DNA of 64,000 nucleotides from Hyphomicrobiales bacterium (GCA_013214705.1 JABSRZ010000004.1:372001-436000); one strand, 5' to 3'; positions 9,605 through 18,197 are shown, counted from the stretch's first letter. Program-made: numbers and translations. Notes: generated by a model not told the origin, from the letters alone.

Positions 9605-10375
9605 ATGTGTCGACTATTTGCCTATCAAGGTGAACCAATTTTTCTATCAGATCATATTTTCGAGCCTGAACATTCGCTCATCGAGCAAAGCCACCACGCC
9701 ACCAAGGGCAAAATGTCAATCAATGCCGATGGCTATGGGCTTTCGTGGCAAAGTGACCGGCAAGATTCTGTGGTGTTTAAAGACATATTGCCAGCTTGGG
9801 GCTGCTCAAACCTCGAAAATATTGCCTATAACATCAAGTCGCCAACCTTTATTGCCCATGTCAGAGCCACAACTTCAGCGCCGGTATCGCGGTTAAATTG
9901 CCACCCGTTTAAACATGCGGGTTGGGTATTTGCCCATAATGGCCAAATAAATGAATATCATAAAATTCAGCGACAGGTAGAAAACGCCTTGCCAGACCCT
10001 TTGTTTGCCGCCAAGCATGGCCAAACCGATAGCGAAGTTATATTTTTAGGCTTGTTAGATCATGGCTTTGATGCCGACCCAGTGGCCGCCACCCAAAAAT
10101 ATATAGAGTTTATCGAACTTATTGGGGCCAATAAAAATATCCAAAAACCATTAGTGCTCACGGCGGCCATGTATAAACAAGATAAATTGGTGCTGATAAG
10201 ATATGCCTCCAAAGGCCGCGCCGCGCCAAGCCTGTTTCAAAAGCAATGCGACAAGGGCGTGTGCTTCGCATCCGAGCCGTCAGAAAAAGACAATAAATGG
10301 CACAGCGTTGCCAATAACAGCATCACCCTGGTGGTGAAAGGCGAATCGATTCAAAATTTTGCATTAAATAGTTAA
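9605..10375 (+). CDS. class II glutamine amidotransferase (YafJ-like)
   Basis: A stand-alone N-terminal-nucleophile glutaminase domain. After removal of the initiator Met, Cys2 of MCRLFAYQGEP becomes the catalytic residue. The typical signature of the YafJ branch follows: NADGYGLSW, then HVRATTSAPVSRLNCHPF and WVFAHNGQINEY, which form the glutamine site. The length of 256 residues is normal. In cells, YafJ-like proteins have no well-established acceptor; related domains act with gamma-glutamyl compounds such as ergothioneine precursors. It is preceded by a 160-base gap and is probably transcribed alone. Confidence 0.88.
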   Translation: MCRLFAYQGEPIFLSDHIFEPEHSLIEQSHHATKGKMSINADGYGLSWQSDRQDSVVFKDILPAWGCSNLENIAYNIKSPTFIAHVRATTSAPVSRLNCHPFKHAGWVFAHNGQINEYHKIQRQVENALPDPLFAAKHGQTDSEVIFLGLLDHGFDADPVAATQKYIEFIELIGANKNIQKPLVLTAAMYKQDKLVLIRYASKGRAAPSLFQKQCDKGVCFASEPSEKDNKWHSVANNSITLVVKGESIQNFALNS

Positions 10376-10616
10376 GGCGTTGAATCAAGCGGGTTAATTT
10401 TATTAACCGACATATCTGTTTGGCGCTTATAGCGTCTAAAGCTAGGTAAAACTCGCAAATAAGCATTAGCGCCAAAGTTAGATTCAAATCAGAATCTTAT
10501 GCCAATAAGCTGATGTTTTGAGTCAAGCCTCTACCTGCACCAAAATTAAGCGCACAGCACCGGTTTATCTTAAGAGGGCTAATTAATTCAAAGTCTTATA
10601 CTGGTTTGTTAATCCA
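10376..10616. other. intergenic stretch with two inverted repeats
   Basis: There is no gene here. Two dyads stand out: GGTTAAT/ATTAACC with a 3-base loop (10392-10408), and a wider perfect 9-bp pair TTTGGCGCT (10419-10427) with AGCGCCAAA (10468-10476). Neither is followed by a T-tract. This gap lies between the 3' ends of two convergent genes, so the dyads might act as a bidirectional end structure or be part of an unannotated RNA. Confidence 0.45.
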
Positions 10617-11060
10617 CTATATTTTCTCTATTTCACCATGGTCTTTGCCGCAATGTTTATGGTCATCCAACACTTCGATAACGCGGCAATTCGCCACTTC
10701 ACCATGTTGACAAGATTTAATCATGCGGGAAAGTTCTGTTTGCAGACTTTGTAGCCGTTTAATGCGGCTGTTGATGCGTAGTAAATGCGCATTTGCGATG
10801 GCATCTATCTGCTCACAAGTTTGTCCCCTCGTGCTAGACAATAATAGCAACTCCTTAATATCATCTAAACAAAATCCCATCTCTCGCCCATGGCGAATAA
10901 ATTTTAATTTGTTTAACGAATCAACGTTATAGCGCCGTTGCCCAGCTTCAGTGCGCAAGGGTATATCTAGCAATTGCTTATGCTCATAAAACCGTATGGT
11001 TTGTACATTTGTGTGGGCCAATTTTGCCAATTGGCCAATGCTAAAGTCGTTAATTTCCAT
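10617..11060 (-). CDS. MerR-family metal-responsive regulator (ZntR/CadR-like)
   Basis: A 147-residue DNA-distorting activator. The N-terminal winged helix begins FSIGQLAKLAHTNVQTIRFYEHKQLL, followed by the dimerisation helix. Metal-site residues resemble ZntR: Cys82 at the start of the coiled coil, and Cys117, His119 and Cys125 in a C-terminal loop, plus extra His/Cys in HKHCGKDH. This points to a divalent ion such as Zn, Cd, Pb or Co rather than Cu(I). It faces a cation efflux gene across a promoter with the elongated spacer these regulators need, so efflux control is the likely job. I cannot assign the metal. Confidence 0.88.
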   Translation of the reverse strand: MEINDFSIGQLAKLAHTNVQTIRFYEHKQLLDIPLRTEAGQRRYNVDSLNKLKFIRHGREMGFCLDDIKELLLLSSTRGQTCEQIDAIANAHLLRINSRIKRLQSLQTELSRMIKSCQHGEVANCRVIEVLDDHKHCGKDHGEIEKI

Positions 11061-11119
11061 GGCTATATTTAGCGGCAGAGCGTTTAACCATGCAAGCGAA
11101 TTTATTTTTTATTTAACCC

Positions 11120-11150
11120 TTGCCCCTATAGTCGCTATAGCCATTACACT
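11120..11150 (+). promoter_or_regulatory. MerR-type promoter with 19-bp spacer and central dyad
   Basis: The -35 TTGCCC (11120-11125) and -10 TACACT (11145-11150) are separated by 19 bp, longer than the usual 17. Inside the spacer lies a perfect dyad CTATAG-TCG-CTATAG (11126-11140). This is the layout that MerR-family proteins untwist to activate. The gene read from it is the cation efflux gene starting at 11190. Confidence 0.8.
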
Positions 11151-11189
11151 TAGATAAATTGAAATTCTACAGCTGAACCGGAATAAAAT

Positions 11190-11837
11190 ATGAGTGCAAA
11201 ATGTGGACATGACGTGGTATTTGATGGCCAAAGCCAAGCTTATAAACGCGCCATTTGGGCGGTAATCTTGCTAAATGCTGGCATGTTTGTGGTCGAAATT
11301 TGGGGCGGGCAGATGGCGCATAGCTTGGCTTTATTTGCCGACGCGATGGATTTTTTGGCCGATGCCGCCACCTATGGCATATCCATATTAGTCATTGGCA
11401 TGCCGCTGGCCATACGCGCCAAAACCGCATTGGCCAAAGGCCTAAGTTTAAGCCTCATGGGCTTGTTTGTATTGGCCAGCACAATTTACAACCTGTTTAT
11501 ATTACAAGTGCCAGAATATACCACCATGGGCATCATCGCCCTTATGGCGTTGGCCGCAAACCTGCTGAGCGTGCTGATTCTGTATAGGTTCAAAGATGGC
11601 GATGCCAATATACGCAGCGTGTGGCTGTGCTCGCGTAATGATGCCATTGGCAACATAATGGTCATGCTGGCCGCTGGCGCGGTGTATTATACCAGCTCTG
11701 CCCTGCCCGATCTGTTGGTGGCTGGGCTGATGAGCAGTTTATTTTTATCTAGTTCTTACCAAATCATCCGCCAAGCGCGCGCCGAGCTAATAACTGGCAA
11801 AGCTGCGGGCAATTCGAATAGGTTGCAATCCGATTAG
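11190..11837 (+). CDS. short CDF-family cation efflux protein
   Basis: An inner-membrane cation/proton antiporter of the cation diffusion facilitator family, 215 residues, with about six helices and without the usual C-terminal cytosolic metal domain. The metal site in helix 2 reads DAMDFLADA, with Asp54 and Asp58 as a DxxxD pair instead of HxxxD. The matching helix 5 reads CSRNDAIGN, with Cys in the place of the usual His. These changes may shift ion choice. The divergent MerR regulator and its promoter suggest metal-induced export. The last 4 bases overlap the convergent Rid gene. Confidence 0.85.
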   Translation: MSAKCGHDVVFDGQSQAYKRAIWAVILLNAGMFVVEIWGGQMAHSLALFADAMDFLADAATYGISILVIGMPLAIRAKTALAKGLSLSLMGLFVLASTIYNLFILQVPEYTTMGIIALMALAANLLSVLILYRFKDGDANIRSVWLCSRNDAIGNIMVMLAAGAVYYTSSALPDLLVAGLMSSLFLSSSYQIIRQARAELITGKAAGNSNRLQSD

Positions 11838-12214
11838 CCTTTAAAGGCCGTCACTTCTATTTCAATCTTCATGTCATCGGTGGCTAAACCGGCAATAATT
11901 ATCATCGCCGCAGGTCTTATGTCGCCAAAATATTCGCCAAATATCTCAAAACATTCATTTACATATTCTTGTTTTGTGGTCACATAATTAACCCGCACAA
12001 CGTCAGATAGCTTGGCATCGGCGGCTTCTAAGGTTTCGATAATGGTTTTGAAACAATTGCGAATTTGCGCCTCCAGGCTTTCGGGCATGGTCATGTCTGC
12101 ATAATCAAAACCAGTTGTGCCAGCCACAAAAACCCAATCACCTTGCACAACAGCGCGGCTATAGCCAGCCTGTTTTTCCATCGGTGAGCCAGTCGAGATC
12201 AGTCTTTTTGTCAT
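11834..12214 (-). CDS. Rid-family protein (YjgF/YER057c/UK114)
   Basis: A small trimeric protein of 126 residues related to RidA, which hydrolyses reactive enamine/imine intermediates. The family pattern is visible: [41 protein letters not shown], and the C-terminal [25 protein letters not shown]. The canonical RidA arginine position is present in the RPAAM segment. The start ATG overlaps the tdk stop as ATGA, with AAGGAG inside the end of tdk, so it is translationally coupled to thymidine kinase. It may belong to a Rid subgroup other than RidA itself. Confidence 0.87.
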   Translation of the reverse strand: MTKRLISTGSPMEKQAGYSRAVVQGDWVFVAGTTGFDYADMTMPESLEAQIRNCFKTIIETLEAADAKLSDVVRVNYVTTKQEYVNECFEIFGEYFGDIRPAAMIIIAGLATDDMKIEIEVTAFKG

Positions 12215-12804
12215 GTTTTATACTCCTTAGATGGTCTCTTCTCTGTCCAATGTCGCCTACAAACCGATTCGTAGGATTCTTGCCCGCCTATCACCACTTG
12301 TTCGCCTTCGACAATCGGCGCGCCATTGGCGTCCAACCGCAACACCATAGAGGCCTTGCGTCCACACCAACATATGGTTTTAATTTCGCGTAAATTGTCG
12401 GCAATAGCCAGCAAAGCTGCACTACCGGGAAATAACTTACCCTGAAAATCCGTGCGCAAACCATAACACATAACCGGTATTTTTTGTGTGTCTGCCACCT
12501 CGGCCACTTGCCAAACTTGCGCTTCGGTTAAAAATTGCGCCTCGTCAATTAATATGCAATCAATTTTTTCTTGCGCATTTTGGGCTTTAATCTCAGCAAA
12601 TAAATCGCTATCAGCATCATAGGTTTTGGCTTCGCTATCAAGCCCAATGCGTGAGGCTATTTTGCCCACTCCGGCACGGTCATCAAATGCCGCAGTGTAT
12701 AAAATCACTTCCATCCCGCGCTCACGGTAATTATGTGCCGCTTGCAATAAAGTGGTCGATTTACCCGCATTCATCGCGCTAAAACTGAAATATAATTTTG
12801 CCAC
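12211..12804 (-). CDS. tdk: thymidine kinase
   Basis: Phosphorylates thymidine to dTMP in the salvage pathway. The P-loop SAMNAGKST is at residues 9-17, the DEAQF motif (IDEAQFL) forms the Walker B/lasso region, and the zinc-binding part has CWCGRKA and a later Cys in SVCRRHW. At 197 residues the length is that of type II TK. The stop overlaps the start of the downstream Rid gene (ATGA). The DMT transporter gene lies 17 bases upstream, so the three may form one unit. Confidence 0.95.
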   Translation of the reverse strand: MAKLYFSFSAMNAGKSTTLLQAAHNYRERGMEVILYTAAFDDRAGVGKIASRIGLDSEAKTYDADSDLFAEIKAQNAQEKIDCILIDEAQFLTEAQVWQVAEVADTQKIPVMCYGLRTDFQGKLFPGSAALLAIADNLREIKTICWCGRKASMVLRLDANGAPIVEGEQVVIGGQESYESVCRRHWTEKRPSKEYKT

Positions 12805-12821
12805 AGATACCTCTTTTATGG

Positions 12822-13742
12822 TTACTTATCTGATAGCTGAGTCGGCTTGGTTTGGCTAGTGAATCTGTTTAGAATCTTGTCGCCAACATTCACCAGCAAC
12901 GCTGCCAAAAGCACCAATATAATGCCACCAATTTGAGTTAAAGATAGATTTTGCGCATAAAATACATAATCGACCATGATAGCCACCACTGGGTAAATAA
13001 ATACCAAAACCGAGATTATCGACACATCTAGCTTGGCAAACGCGCGGTACATGATGATATACATAACAAAGGTATTTAAAAAACCTAATGCCAAAATGTG
13101 CATCCACTGATAGCTATTAATGTCCAAATTGCCAAATTCAACAAATGGCCATAAATACAATACCCCCATGCTAATTTGCACAAATGCCACCAATTCAGAC
13201 TTCAGATTTTTAACTTTTTTAACCACTAAAGTTGCCACGGCATATAAAAAACCCGCCGCCAAAGCCATCAACATACCAATGAATTCATCGTTAGATAGGC
13301 TTATCTGGCTGATATCCAGCTCAACGATGAGCAACAAACCAATAAATGCCAATATCATCCACACAGCTTTGCCTAATTTTAACCGCTCTCTAAATATAAC
13401 CGCATTTAGGATCAGCAAAAAAAACGGCTGAAAATGGTAGGTGACGGTGCTGACCGAGATAGACGCATAGCTAAATGATGTGAATAAAAATATCCAATTC
13501 GCCACCAAAGCCGCGCTGCCAAACAACACATATAGCATAGATTTATTAAGCAGAGTTTTTGCGGTTAATAAGCCACGCCACCAACAATATAGCCCCAAAA
13601 ACACTGCGCCCAATACACACCTAAAAAACACCACAGTGTATGGGTCTTGTCCACTTTCAAATACAAATAAGCCAATAAAGCCCGAAAGCACCATGGCCAG
13701 TATCATTTCCACCAGACCAGTTTTTAATTTATCATTCATCAT
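12822..13742 (-). CDS. DMT-family (EamA) transporter
   Basis: An inner-membrane protein with about ten helices in two EamA repeats, for example [17 protein letters not shown] in the first half and [20 protein letters not shown] in the second. I start at the ATG at 13742, 7 bases after GGAG; an upstream ATG at 13760 would contain that site. The divergent LysR gene has a palindrome right before its start, so regulation of this transporter by that LysR protein is plausible. The substrate is unknown. The tdk gene follows after 17 bases. Confidence 0.85.
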   Translation of the reverse strand: MMNDKLKTGLVEMILAMVLSGFIGLFVFESGQDPYTVVFFRCVLGAVFLGLYCWWRGLLTAKTLLNKSMLYVLFGSAALVANWIFLFTSFSYASISVSTVTYHFQPFFLLILNAVIFRERLKLGKAVWMILAFIGLLLIVELDISQISLSNDEFIGMLMALAAGFLYAVATLVVKKVKNLKSELVAFVQISMGVLYLWPFVEFGNLDINSYQWMHILALGFLNTFVMYIIMYRAFAKLDVSIISVLVFIYPVVAIMVDYVFYAQNLSLTQIGGIILVLLAALLVNVGDKILNRFTSQTKPTQLSDK

Positions 13743-13815
13743 TTCATCTCCAAGTTTCATTTTGGCGACTTTACAAAAAAAAGCTAGCCAAATAAATTTA
13801 GAAATTATAATATAG

Positions 13816-13832
13816 CATTAGTTTAACTAATG
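13816..13832. promoter_or_regulatory. 17-bp palindrome, likely LysR-type operator
   Basis: CATTAGTT and AACTAATG flank a single T, a perfect palindrome that includes the T-N11-A pattern of LysR-type boxes. It ends 8 bases before the LysR start codon and lies between two divergent genes, so it fits autoregulation together with control of the transporter. Confidence 0.6.
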
Positions 13833-13840
13833 GCAGACCC

Positions 13841-14749
13841 ATGACTCATCACTCTCTACCGCCGCTCAACAGCTTGCGCGCATTTGAAGCCACGGCCAGA
13901 CACGGCAATATAGCCAATGCCGCTAAAGAGCTGGGCGTATCGGCCTCGGCCATCAGCCAACAATTGGCCAAATTAGAGGCGCATTTAGCCACTCAATTTT
14001 TCACCCGCAAGGCAAATTTAATCAGCATCACGGCCAATGGTCAAACCTATTTTAACTATGTGAATGAGGCATTCGGCCTGTTGCACAAAGCCACCGAAAA
14101 TGTACAAAAACACAACGCGCATAATGTCATTCGCATCACCACATTTGCGTCTTTCGCCACCCATTGGCTATTGCCACGCTTGCCATTATTTACCGAAATT
14201 CAACCAGATGTCCAATTTGAGATCATCACCAATCTAAATTTGCAAGATTTGGAAAACGAGAATATAGACATTGGCATACGGTTTGGCTTGGGTGCTTATA
14301 AAAAATATGCGGGTAAAATACTGTTTGGCGACAAAGTCGCGCCCGTCGCCACCCCCGAAATTGCTGCCCAAATCCACAGCCCTCAAGATTTAAAAAACTT
14401 CACTTTATTCAAAAGTGTCGGCATGGCCAATCATTTCGAAAACACCTATGAACATTGGCTTAAAACCCACGGCTTTACGCAACAACAAATAAATGCCCTC
14501 AGCTTCCAATCATTTAGTGATGGCAATTTAAACATCGCCGCCGCACTCAATGGCCAAGGCATATATTTAGGCCATTATGCCTATGTGAAAGACCTCGTCA
14601 GCCAACGCCGCTTGGTCAATATATTTGGTGGATGGCAAAAAACCGAATATAATTATTATCTAATTCAGTCCAAATTTAGTCACTTCAAACCCGTGGTGCA
14701 AAAATTCCACCATTGGTTATCAAAACAAGCGGCTTCATTCGATAAATAA
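13841..14749 (+). CDS. LysR-family regulator, GcvA-like
   Basis: A 302-residue transcription factor. The N-terminal helix-turn-helix reads LPPLNSLRAFEATARHGNIANAAKELGVSASAISQQLAKLE, which is typical of the GcvA/AmpR branch (PLNSLRAFEA). The C-terminal periplasmic-binding-like domain follows. It is divergent from a DMT transporter and likely regulates it. The 3' end overlaps the convergent oxyR gene by 15 bases, so strong transcription of one could interfere with the other. Confidence 0.88.
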   Translation: MTHHSLPPLNSLRAFEATARHGNIANAAKELGVSASAISQQLAKLEAHLATQFFTRKANLISITANGQTYFNYVNEAFGLLHKATENVQKHNAHNVIRITTFASFATHWLLPRLPLFTEIQPDVQFEIITNLNLQDLENENIDIGIRFGLGAYKKYAGKILFGDKVAPVATPEIAAQIHSPQDLKNFTLFKSVGMANHFENTYEHWLKTHGFTQQQINALSFQSFSDGNLNIAAALNGQGIYLGHYAYVKDLVSQRRLVNIFGGWQKTEYNYYLIQSKFSHFKPVVQKFHHWLSKQAASFDK

Positions 14750-15601
14750 TTTGATAAGCTTTTCAAACAATTGACGTTTATGTGTGGTTTTGCGCCACAC
14801 CAAGGCGATACGCCGCACCGGTGGGTTATGGCTAAATTTAATATAGTGCAAGCCGTCATTTTTTTGCATCGCAAGTTTTGGCATCAGCGTAATGCCGCCG
14901 CCAACCCGCACCATTTGGCGCAAAGTTTCGAGGCTGGTCGCCCTAAATTCTTGCTGCTCATTGGCGCCCGATAATTGGCAAATATCCAACGCATTTTGGC
15001 GCATGCAATGCCCGTCTTCTAACAATAACAAGTTCTTGTGGTTAAGCTCAGCTAGGTTAATTTCTGTCTGTCCGGCCAATTTGTGAGTGTTGGCCACCGC
15101 CAGATAAAACTCATCGTCAAATAAATGCTGATAGTCCAAATTTTCAACAACCACCGGCAGCGCCATAAAGGCGCAATCAAGTTCACCTTTTTGTAGCTGT
15201 TTAATCAGGATATCGGTTTTTTCCTCGACCAATAACAGTTTAAGTTTCGGAAATTTCAGCGCAATTTTTGGAACTATTTTGGGTAAATAATACGGCGCCA
15301 AAGTCGGGAATGCGCCTAATCTCAGCTCGCCGCTAAAAACATCGCCCTCGCCCTTGGCAAATTGTTTTAAATCTGCCGATTGTTGCAATATCAACCGCGC
15401 CCGCATGGTAATTTGGGTGCCAATTTTGGTAATTAACACTTGCTTATTGTTGCGCTCAAACAATAACACCCCAAGCTCTTGCTCTAGTTTTTTAAGCTGC
15501 ATGCTAAGCGCAGGTTGGCTAACATGGCAATAGGTCGCGGCTTTGCCAAAATGTTTAAACTGCGCCACCGCCACCAGATATTCTAATTCGCGTAAATTCA
15601 T
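14735..15601 (-). CDS. oxyR: hydrogen peroxide sensor OxyR
   Basis: A LysR-family activator of peroxide defence. The segment EDGHCMRQNALDIC places cysteines at residues 199 and 208, the same positions as the redox pair of E. coli OxyR, and the following FRATSLETLRQMVRVGGGITLMP matches the family closely. The N-terminal HTH is MNLRELEYLVAVAQFKHFGKAA. The peroxiredoxin gene is directly divergent, which supports the assignment. Length 288 is slightly shorter than the E. coli protein. Its 3' end overlaps the LysR gene on the other strand. Confidence 0.93.
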   Translation of the reverse strand: MNLRELEYLVAVAQFKHFGKAATYCHVSQPALSMQLKKLEQELGVLLFERNNKQVLITKIGTQITMRARLILQQSADLKQFAKGEGDVFSGELRLGAFPTLAPYYLPKIVPKIALKFPKLKLLLVEEKTDILIKQLQKGELDCAFMALPVVVENLDYQHLFDDEFYLAVANTHKLAGQTEINLAELNHKNLLLLEDGHCMRQNALDICQLSGANEQQEFRATSLETLRQMVRVGGGITLMPKLAMQKNDGLHYIKFSHNPPVRRIALVWRKTTHKRQLFEKLIKLFIE

Positions 15602-15698
15602 ATCATAAGCATAAGTTATTATTATAATAAAAACAATATATTTTTCTTATACATTTTTTCCACCTATAATAAATTCATCATTTAAACAGGAGACAAAA
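15602..15698. promoter_or_regulatory. oxyR-ahpC intergenic control region
   Basis: A very AT-rich 97-base gap between divergent oxyR and the peroxiredoxin gene. ATAAG (15611-15615) and CTTAT (15646-15650) are inverted with a total span of 40 bp, close to the footprint expected of an OxyR tetramer. A -10-like TATAAT lies at 15665-15670 for ahpC, and AGGAGA (15688-15693) is its ribosome site. The -35 element is not clear, which is common at activated promoters. The operator assignment is inference. Confidence 0.5.
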
Positions 15699-16271
15699 AT
15701 GTTAGCTCTAGGCCAAAAATTCCCCGATTACAATCTAACAGCGGTGGCTGCACTGCCGTTGGATGACATCACAATAGACAATGTATTCATCAACATTAAC
15801 CAGCAAACCTATGCTGGCAAATGGCAAATCATCTTCTTTTACCCTAAAGATTTTACCTTTGTCTGCCCGACCGAAATTGCCGCCTTTGGCGCGTTGAATG
15901 AAGATTTCGCCTTGCGCGATACCCAAGTGCTGACCGCCAGCACCGATAGCGAACATGTCCATTGGGCGTGGCGCAAACATCAGGCCGAATTGCGCGACCT
16001 GCCCTTCCCGATGTTATCCGATGTGAAACGAGAACTAACCTCTGCATTGGGCATTCTAGGCGATGACGGCGTGGCACAACGCGCCACCTATATTGTCGAC
16101 CCGCAAGGCATCATTCGCTTTGTCATGGTCAATGATGGCAATGTCGGCCGCAACCCAGATGAAGTACTGCGTGTATTAGATGCGCTACAAACAGACGAAT
16201 TATGCGCCTGCAATTGGCAAAAAGGCGATGATGCCATCAACACCAAAGCCAAAGACCCAAAAGCCGCCTAA
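15699..16271 (+). CDS. ahpC: peroxiredoxin, AhpC type
   Basis: A typical 2-Cys peroxiredoxin that reduces hydrogen peroxide and organic hydroperoxides. The peroxidatic Cys56 is in DFTFVCPTEI, and the resolving cysteine is at Cys169 in DELCACNW, with a further Cys171. The length is 190 residues. Many alphaproteobacteria pair this AhpC type with AhpD, but here the next gene is a metallo-beta-lactamase-fold protein 8 bases downstream, and no ahpD or ahpF is visible. Position opposite oxyR implies peroxide induction. Confidence 0.93.
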   Translation: MLALGQKFPDYNLTAVAALPLDDITIDNVFININQQTYAGKWQIIFFYPKDFTFVCPTEIAAFGALNEDFALRDTQVLTASTDSEHVHWAWRKHQAELRDLPFPMLSDVKRELTSALGILGDDGVAQRATYIVDPQGIIRFVMVNDGNVGRNPDEVLRVLDALQTDELCACNWQKGDDAINTKAKDPKAA

Positions 16272-16279
16272 ACCATATT

Positions 16280-17104
16280 ATGAAAGTTAGCAAGATGACC
16301 AAATACACCTGTAAAGCCTGCGGGGTGCAACATTCAAGCACTCACGCATTGCCAACTCATTGCCCCATTTGCGATGATGACCGACAATCCGTTCCCCCAT
16401 CAGGCCAGCAATGGGTCATCTTGCCCGAACATTATAATAAACATCAGGCGGATTGGACCATGATGGAGCAAAATGTCCACCGCTTGCCAACCAGTTTGGA
16501 AGTTGGCATCGGCCAAGATGCCTATTTTATCGAAACCAAAAATGGCAATTATTTGTGGGATTGCGTGCCATTGGTCAGCGATCAATGGGTCGATAAAATA
16601 ATGGCCAAAGGTGGCTTGAAAGCCATCATCATCTCACATCCACATTTTTATTCTAACATGGTCTGTTGGAGCGCGGTTTTCGGCAACATCCCCATATATA
16701 TCCACCATAATGACAGGCATTGGGTGCAAGATGATGCCGACAATATATTATTCTGGCAAGGCGATAGCTTGCGCCTCGAGGATGATTTAACTGTCATTAA
16801 CCCTGGCGGCCATTTTGATGGCAGCTCGGTGCTGCACTGGGCAAACGCGGCCGATGGCAAAAACGTGTTATTTGGTGCCGATACCATCTGCCCAAACGCT
16901 GTGCCGCTAGCCAGAGATGTAACTTTTATGCACAGCTTCCCCAAGCGCATACCTTTGCCAACCCGCAAAGTCGCACATATCGGCCAGACCATCAAACCCT
17001 ATAAATATGACCGGCTCTACGGCGCATTTAAGTCCAATATAGCAGAACATGCCGACATCATCGTGCAAAATAGCGTCAAAAGCTATATCGAGGCGCTTAC
17101 CTAG
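16280..17104 (+). CDS. metallo-beta-lactamase-fold protein with N-terminal zinc ribbon
   Basis: A 274-residue protein. The first 31 residues form a rubredoxin-like knuckle pair (CKAC at 11-14, CPIC at 28-31). The rest follows the MBL fold: IIISHPHFYSNMV at about 117-128, GGHFDGSSV with His178, and LFGADTI with Asp201. The metal motif HxHxDH is reduced to HPHFYS (120-125), so the second-metal Asp and His are missing. It lies 8 bases after ahpC and is probably cotranscribed and OxyR-induced. An electron-transfer or mononuclear hydrolase role is possible but unproven. A second ATG at 16295 is an alternative start. Confidence 0.8.
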   Translation: MKVSKMTKYTCKACGVQHSSTHALPTHCPICDDDRQSVPPSGQQWVILPEHYNKHQADWTMMEQNVHRLPTSLEVGIGQDAYFIETKNGNYLWDCVPLVSDQWVDKIMAKGGLKAIIISHPHFYSNMVCWSAVFGNIPIYIHHNDRHWVQDDADNILFWQGDSLRLEDDLTVINPGGHFDGSSVLHWANAADGKNVLFGADTICPNAVPLARDVTFMHSFPKRIPLPTRKVAHIGQTIKPYKYDRLYGAFKSNIAEHADIIVQNSVKSYIEALT

Positions 17105-17124
17105 ACCGCCACCAACAGCTTATG

Positions 17125-17607
17125 TCAGTCTAATAACGTATGAACATCAAACACTTTTGTCTGGTTTAAACTGCCGTCAATATTGCTTGCATGTTCGTCA
17201 AATGTAGGGAACCCAGCCGGTATAACCGTATTATTCTGCGCCACACCCAAATATATATATTTAGTGGTCTCTGGGTTGCGGTCAAACCAATTGGGGTCAT
17301 CAAATGTGCCGCCATATAGGCCAGTTACATCGGCAAATCGCTCATATGTATGCAATATCTTGGTGCCACATTGGTCGCAAAAATGCACATACATAAGTTT
17401 GCCGCTGCCTTCAGACCGATGTTCGTAAATCTTGGCTTTGCCGTGGGTAATTTCTACATTTGCACTGTCAAATACTGGCGAAACCAAATTGCCGCCACCG
17501 GTGGCACGCTGGCAATATTTACAATAGCAATATGTCAGTCGTTGTGGCTGGCCTTTAACCGCATAACGCAATTTCCCGCACAAACATCCACCTTTTGCAA
17601 TTGTCAT
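17125..17607 (-). CDS. GFA-domain zinc protein (CENP-V/GFA family)
   Basis: A small zinc protein of the glutathione-dependent formaldehyde-activating enzyme fold. Zinc ligands appear in three places: CLCGKLRY near the start, CYCKYC, and FCDQCGTK. At 160 residues the size is normal. Most members have no proven formaldehyde role, so I give only the family. The ATG at 17607 is preferred to an in-frame TTG at 17634, because it gives the usual short lead before the first CxCG. It is convergent with the MBL protein gene, with a 20-base gap. Confidence 0.85.
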   Translation of the reverse strand: MTIAKGGCLCGKLRYAVKGQPQRLTYCYCKYCQRATGGGNLVSPVFDSANVEITHGKAKIYEHRSEGSGKLMYVHFCDQCGTKILHTYERFADVTGLYGGTFDDPNWFDRNPETTKYIYLGVAQNNTVIPAGFPTFDEHASNIDGSLNQTKVFDVHTLLD

Positions 17608-17696
17608 CAAATCATTCCCATTAAATAGTCCCAATTTCTACATTGAACAGCATACAATTTTGTCTATGCTGCCATTAAACCAAATTAGGCTATGTA

Positions 17697-18197
17697 ATGC
17701 AATTCAAACTATTATCGGTAGATCAATGCCAAGCCATATTAAATTTCGAAACCGAAAATAGAGAATTTTTCGAACAATATGTGCCACCACGGCCGCCAGG
17801 TTATTTCCAGTTGGGAAGCCTGCGCAAAATTATTAAAAATTTGGTGGCAGAGCAAGACAGCGGCCAATGCTACTTATATTTAGCCTATCAAGACGATGAA
17901 ATCATTGGCCGTTTAAATTTGGTCAACGTTCAAAACGGCACTGCCGAACTTGGCTATCGACTGGCCGAAAATTCTACCGGCAAAGGCCTTGCGACAAAAC
18001 TAGTGACAAACATAATTCACTTAGCCAAAACCGATCATCAACTCATCCAGCTTGTCGCCCGCGCAAAAAATAACCATATAGCTTCACTTCGGGTTTTGAC
18101 CAATAACCATTTCATCATCGACAAAACCCAAGCAAACAGTGGTGATGCAAAAGATGAGCCACAAGACATCACCCACTTTAAACTGGTCATAAATTAA
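17697..18197 (+). CDS. GNAT-family N-acetyltransferase
   Basis: An acetyl-CoA-dependent acetyltransferase of 166 residues. The layout fits the RimJ/RimL branch: FETENREFFEQYVPPRPPGYF at the N-terminal side, then ELGYRLAENSTGKGLATKLV, where the R/Q-x-x-G-x-G/A-like loop (STGKGLAT) binds the pyrophosphate of CoA, and VARAKNNHIASLRVLTNNHF, the conserved N-x-x-S helix. The substrate, a ribosomal protein N-terminus or a small molecule, is unknown. It appears to be transcribed alone. Confidence 0.85.
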   Translation: MQFKLLSVDQCQAILNFETENREFFEQYVPPRPPGYFQLGSLRKIIKNLVAEQDSGQCYLYLAYQDDEIIGRLNLVNVQNGTAELGYRLAENSTGKGLATKLVTNIIHLAKTDHQLIQLVARAKNNHIASLRVLTNNHFIIDKTQANSGDAKDEPQDITHFKLVIN

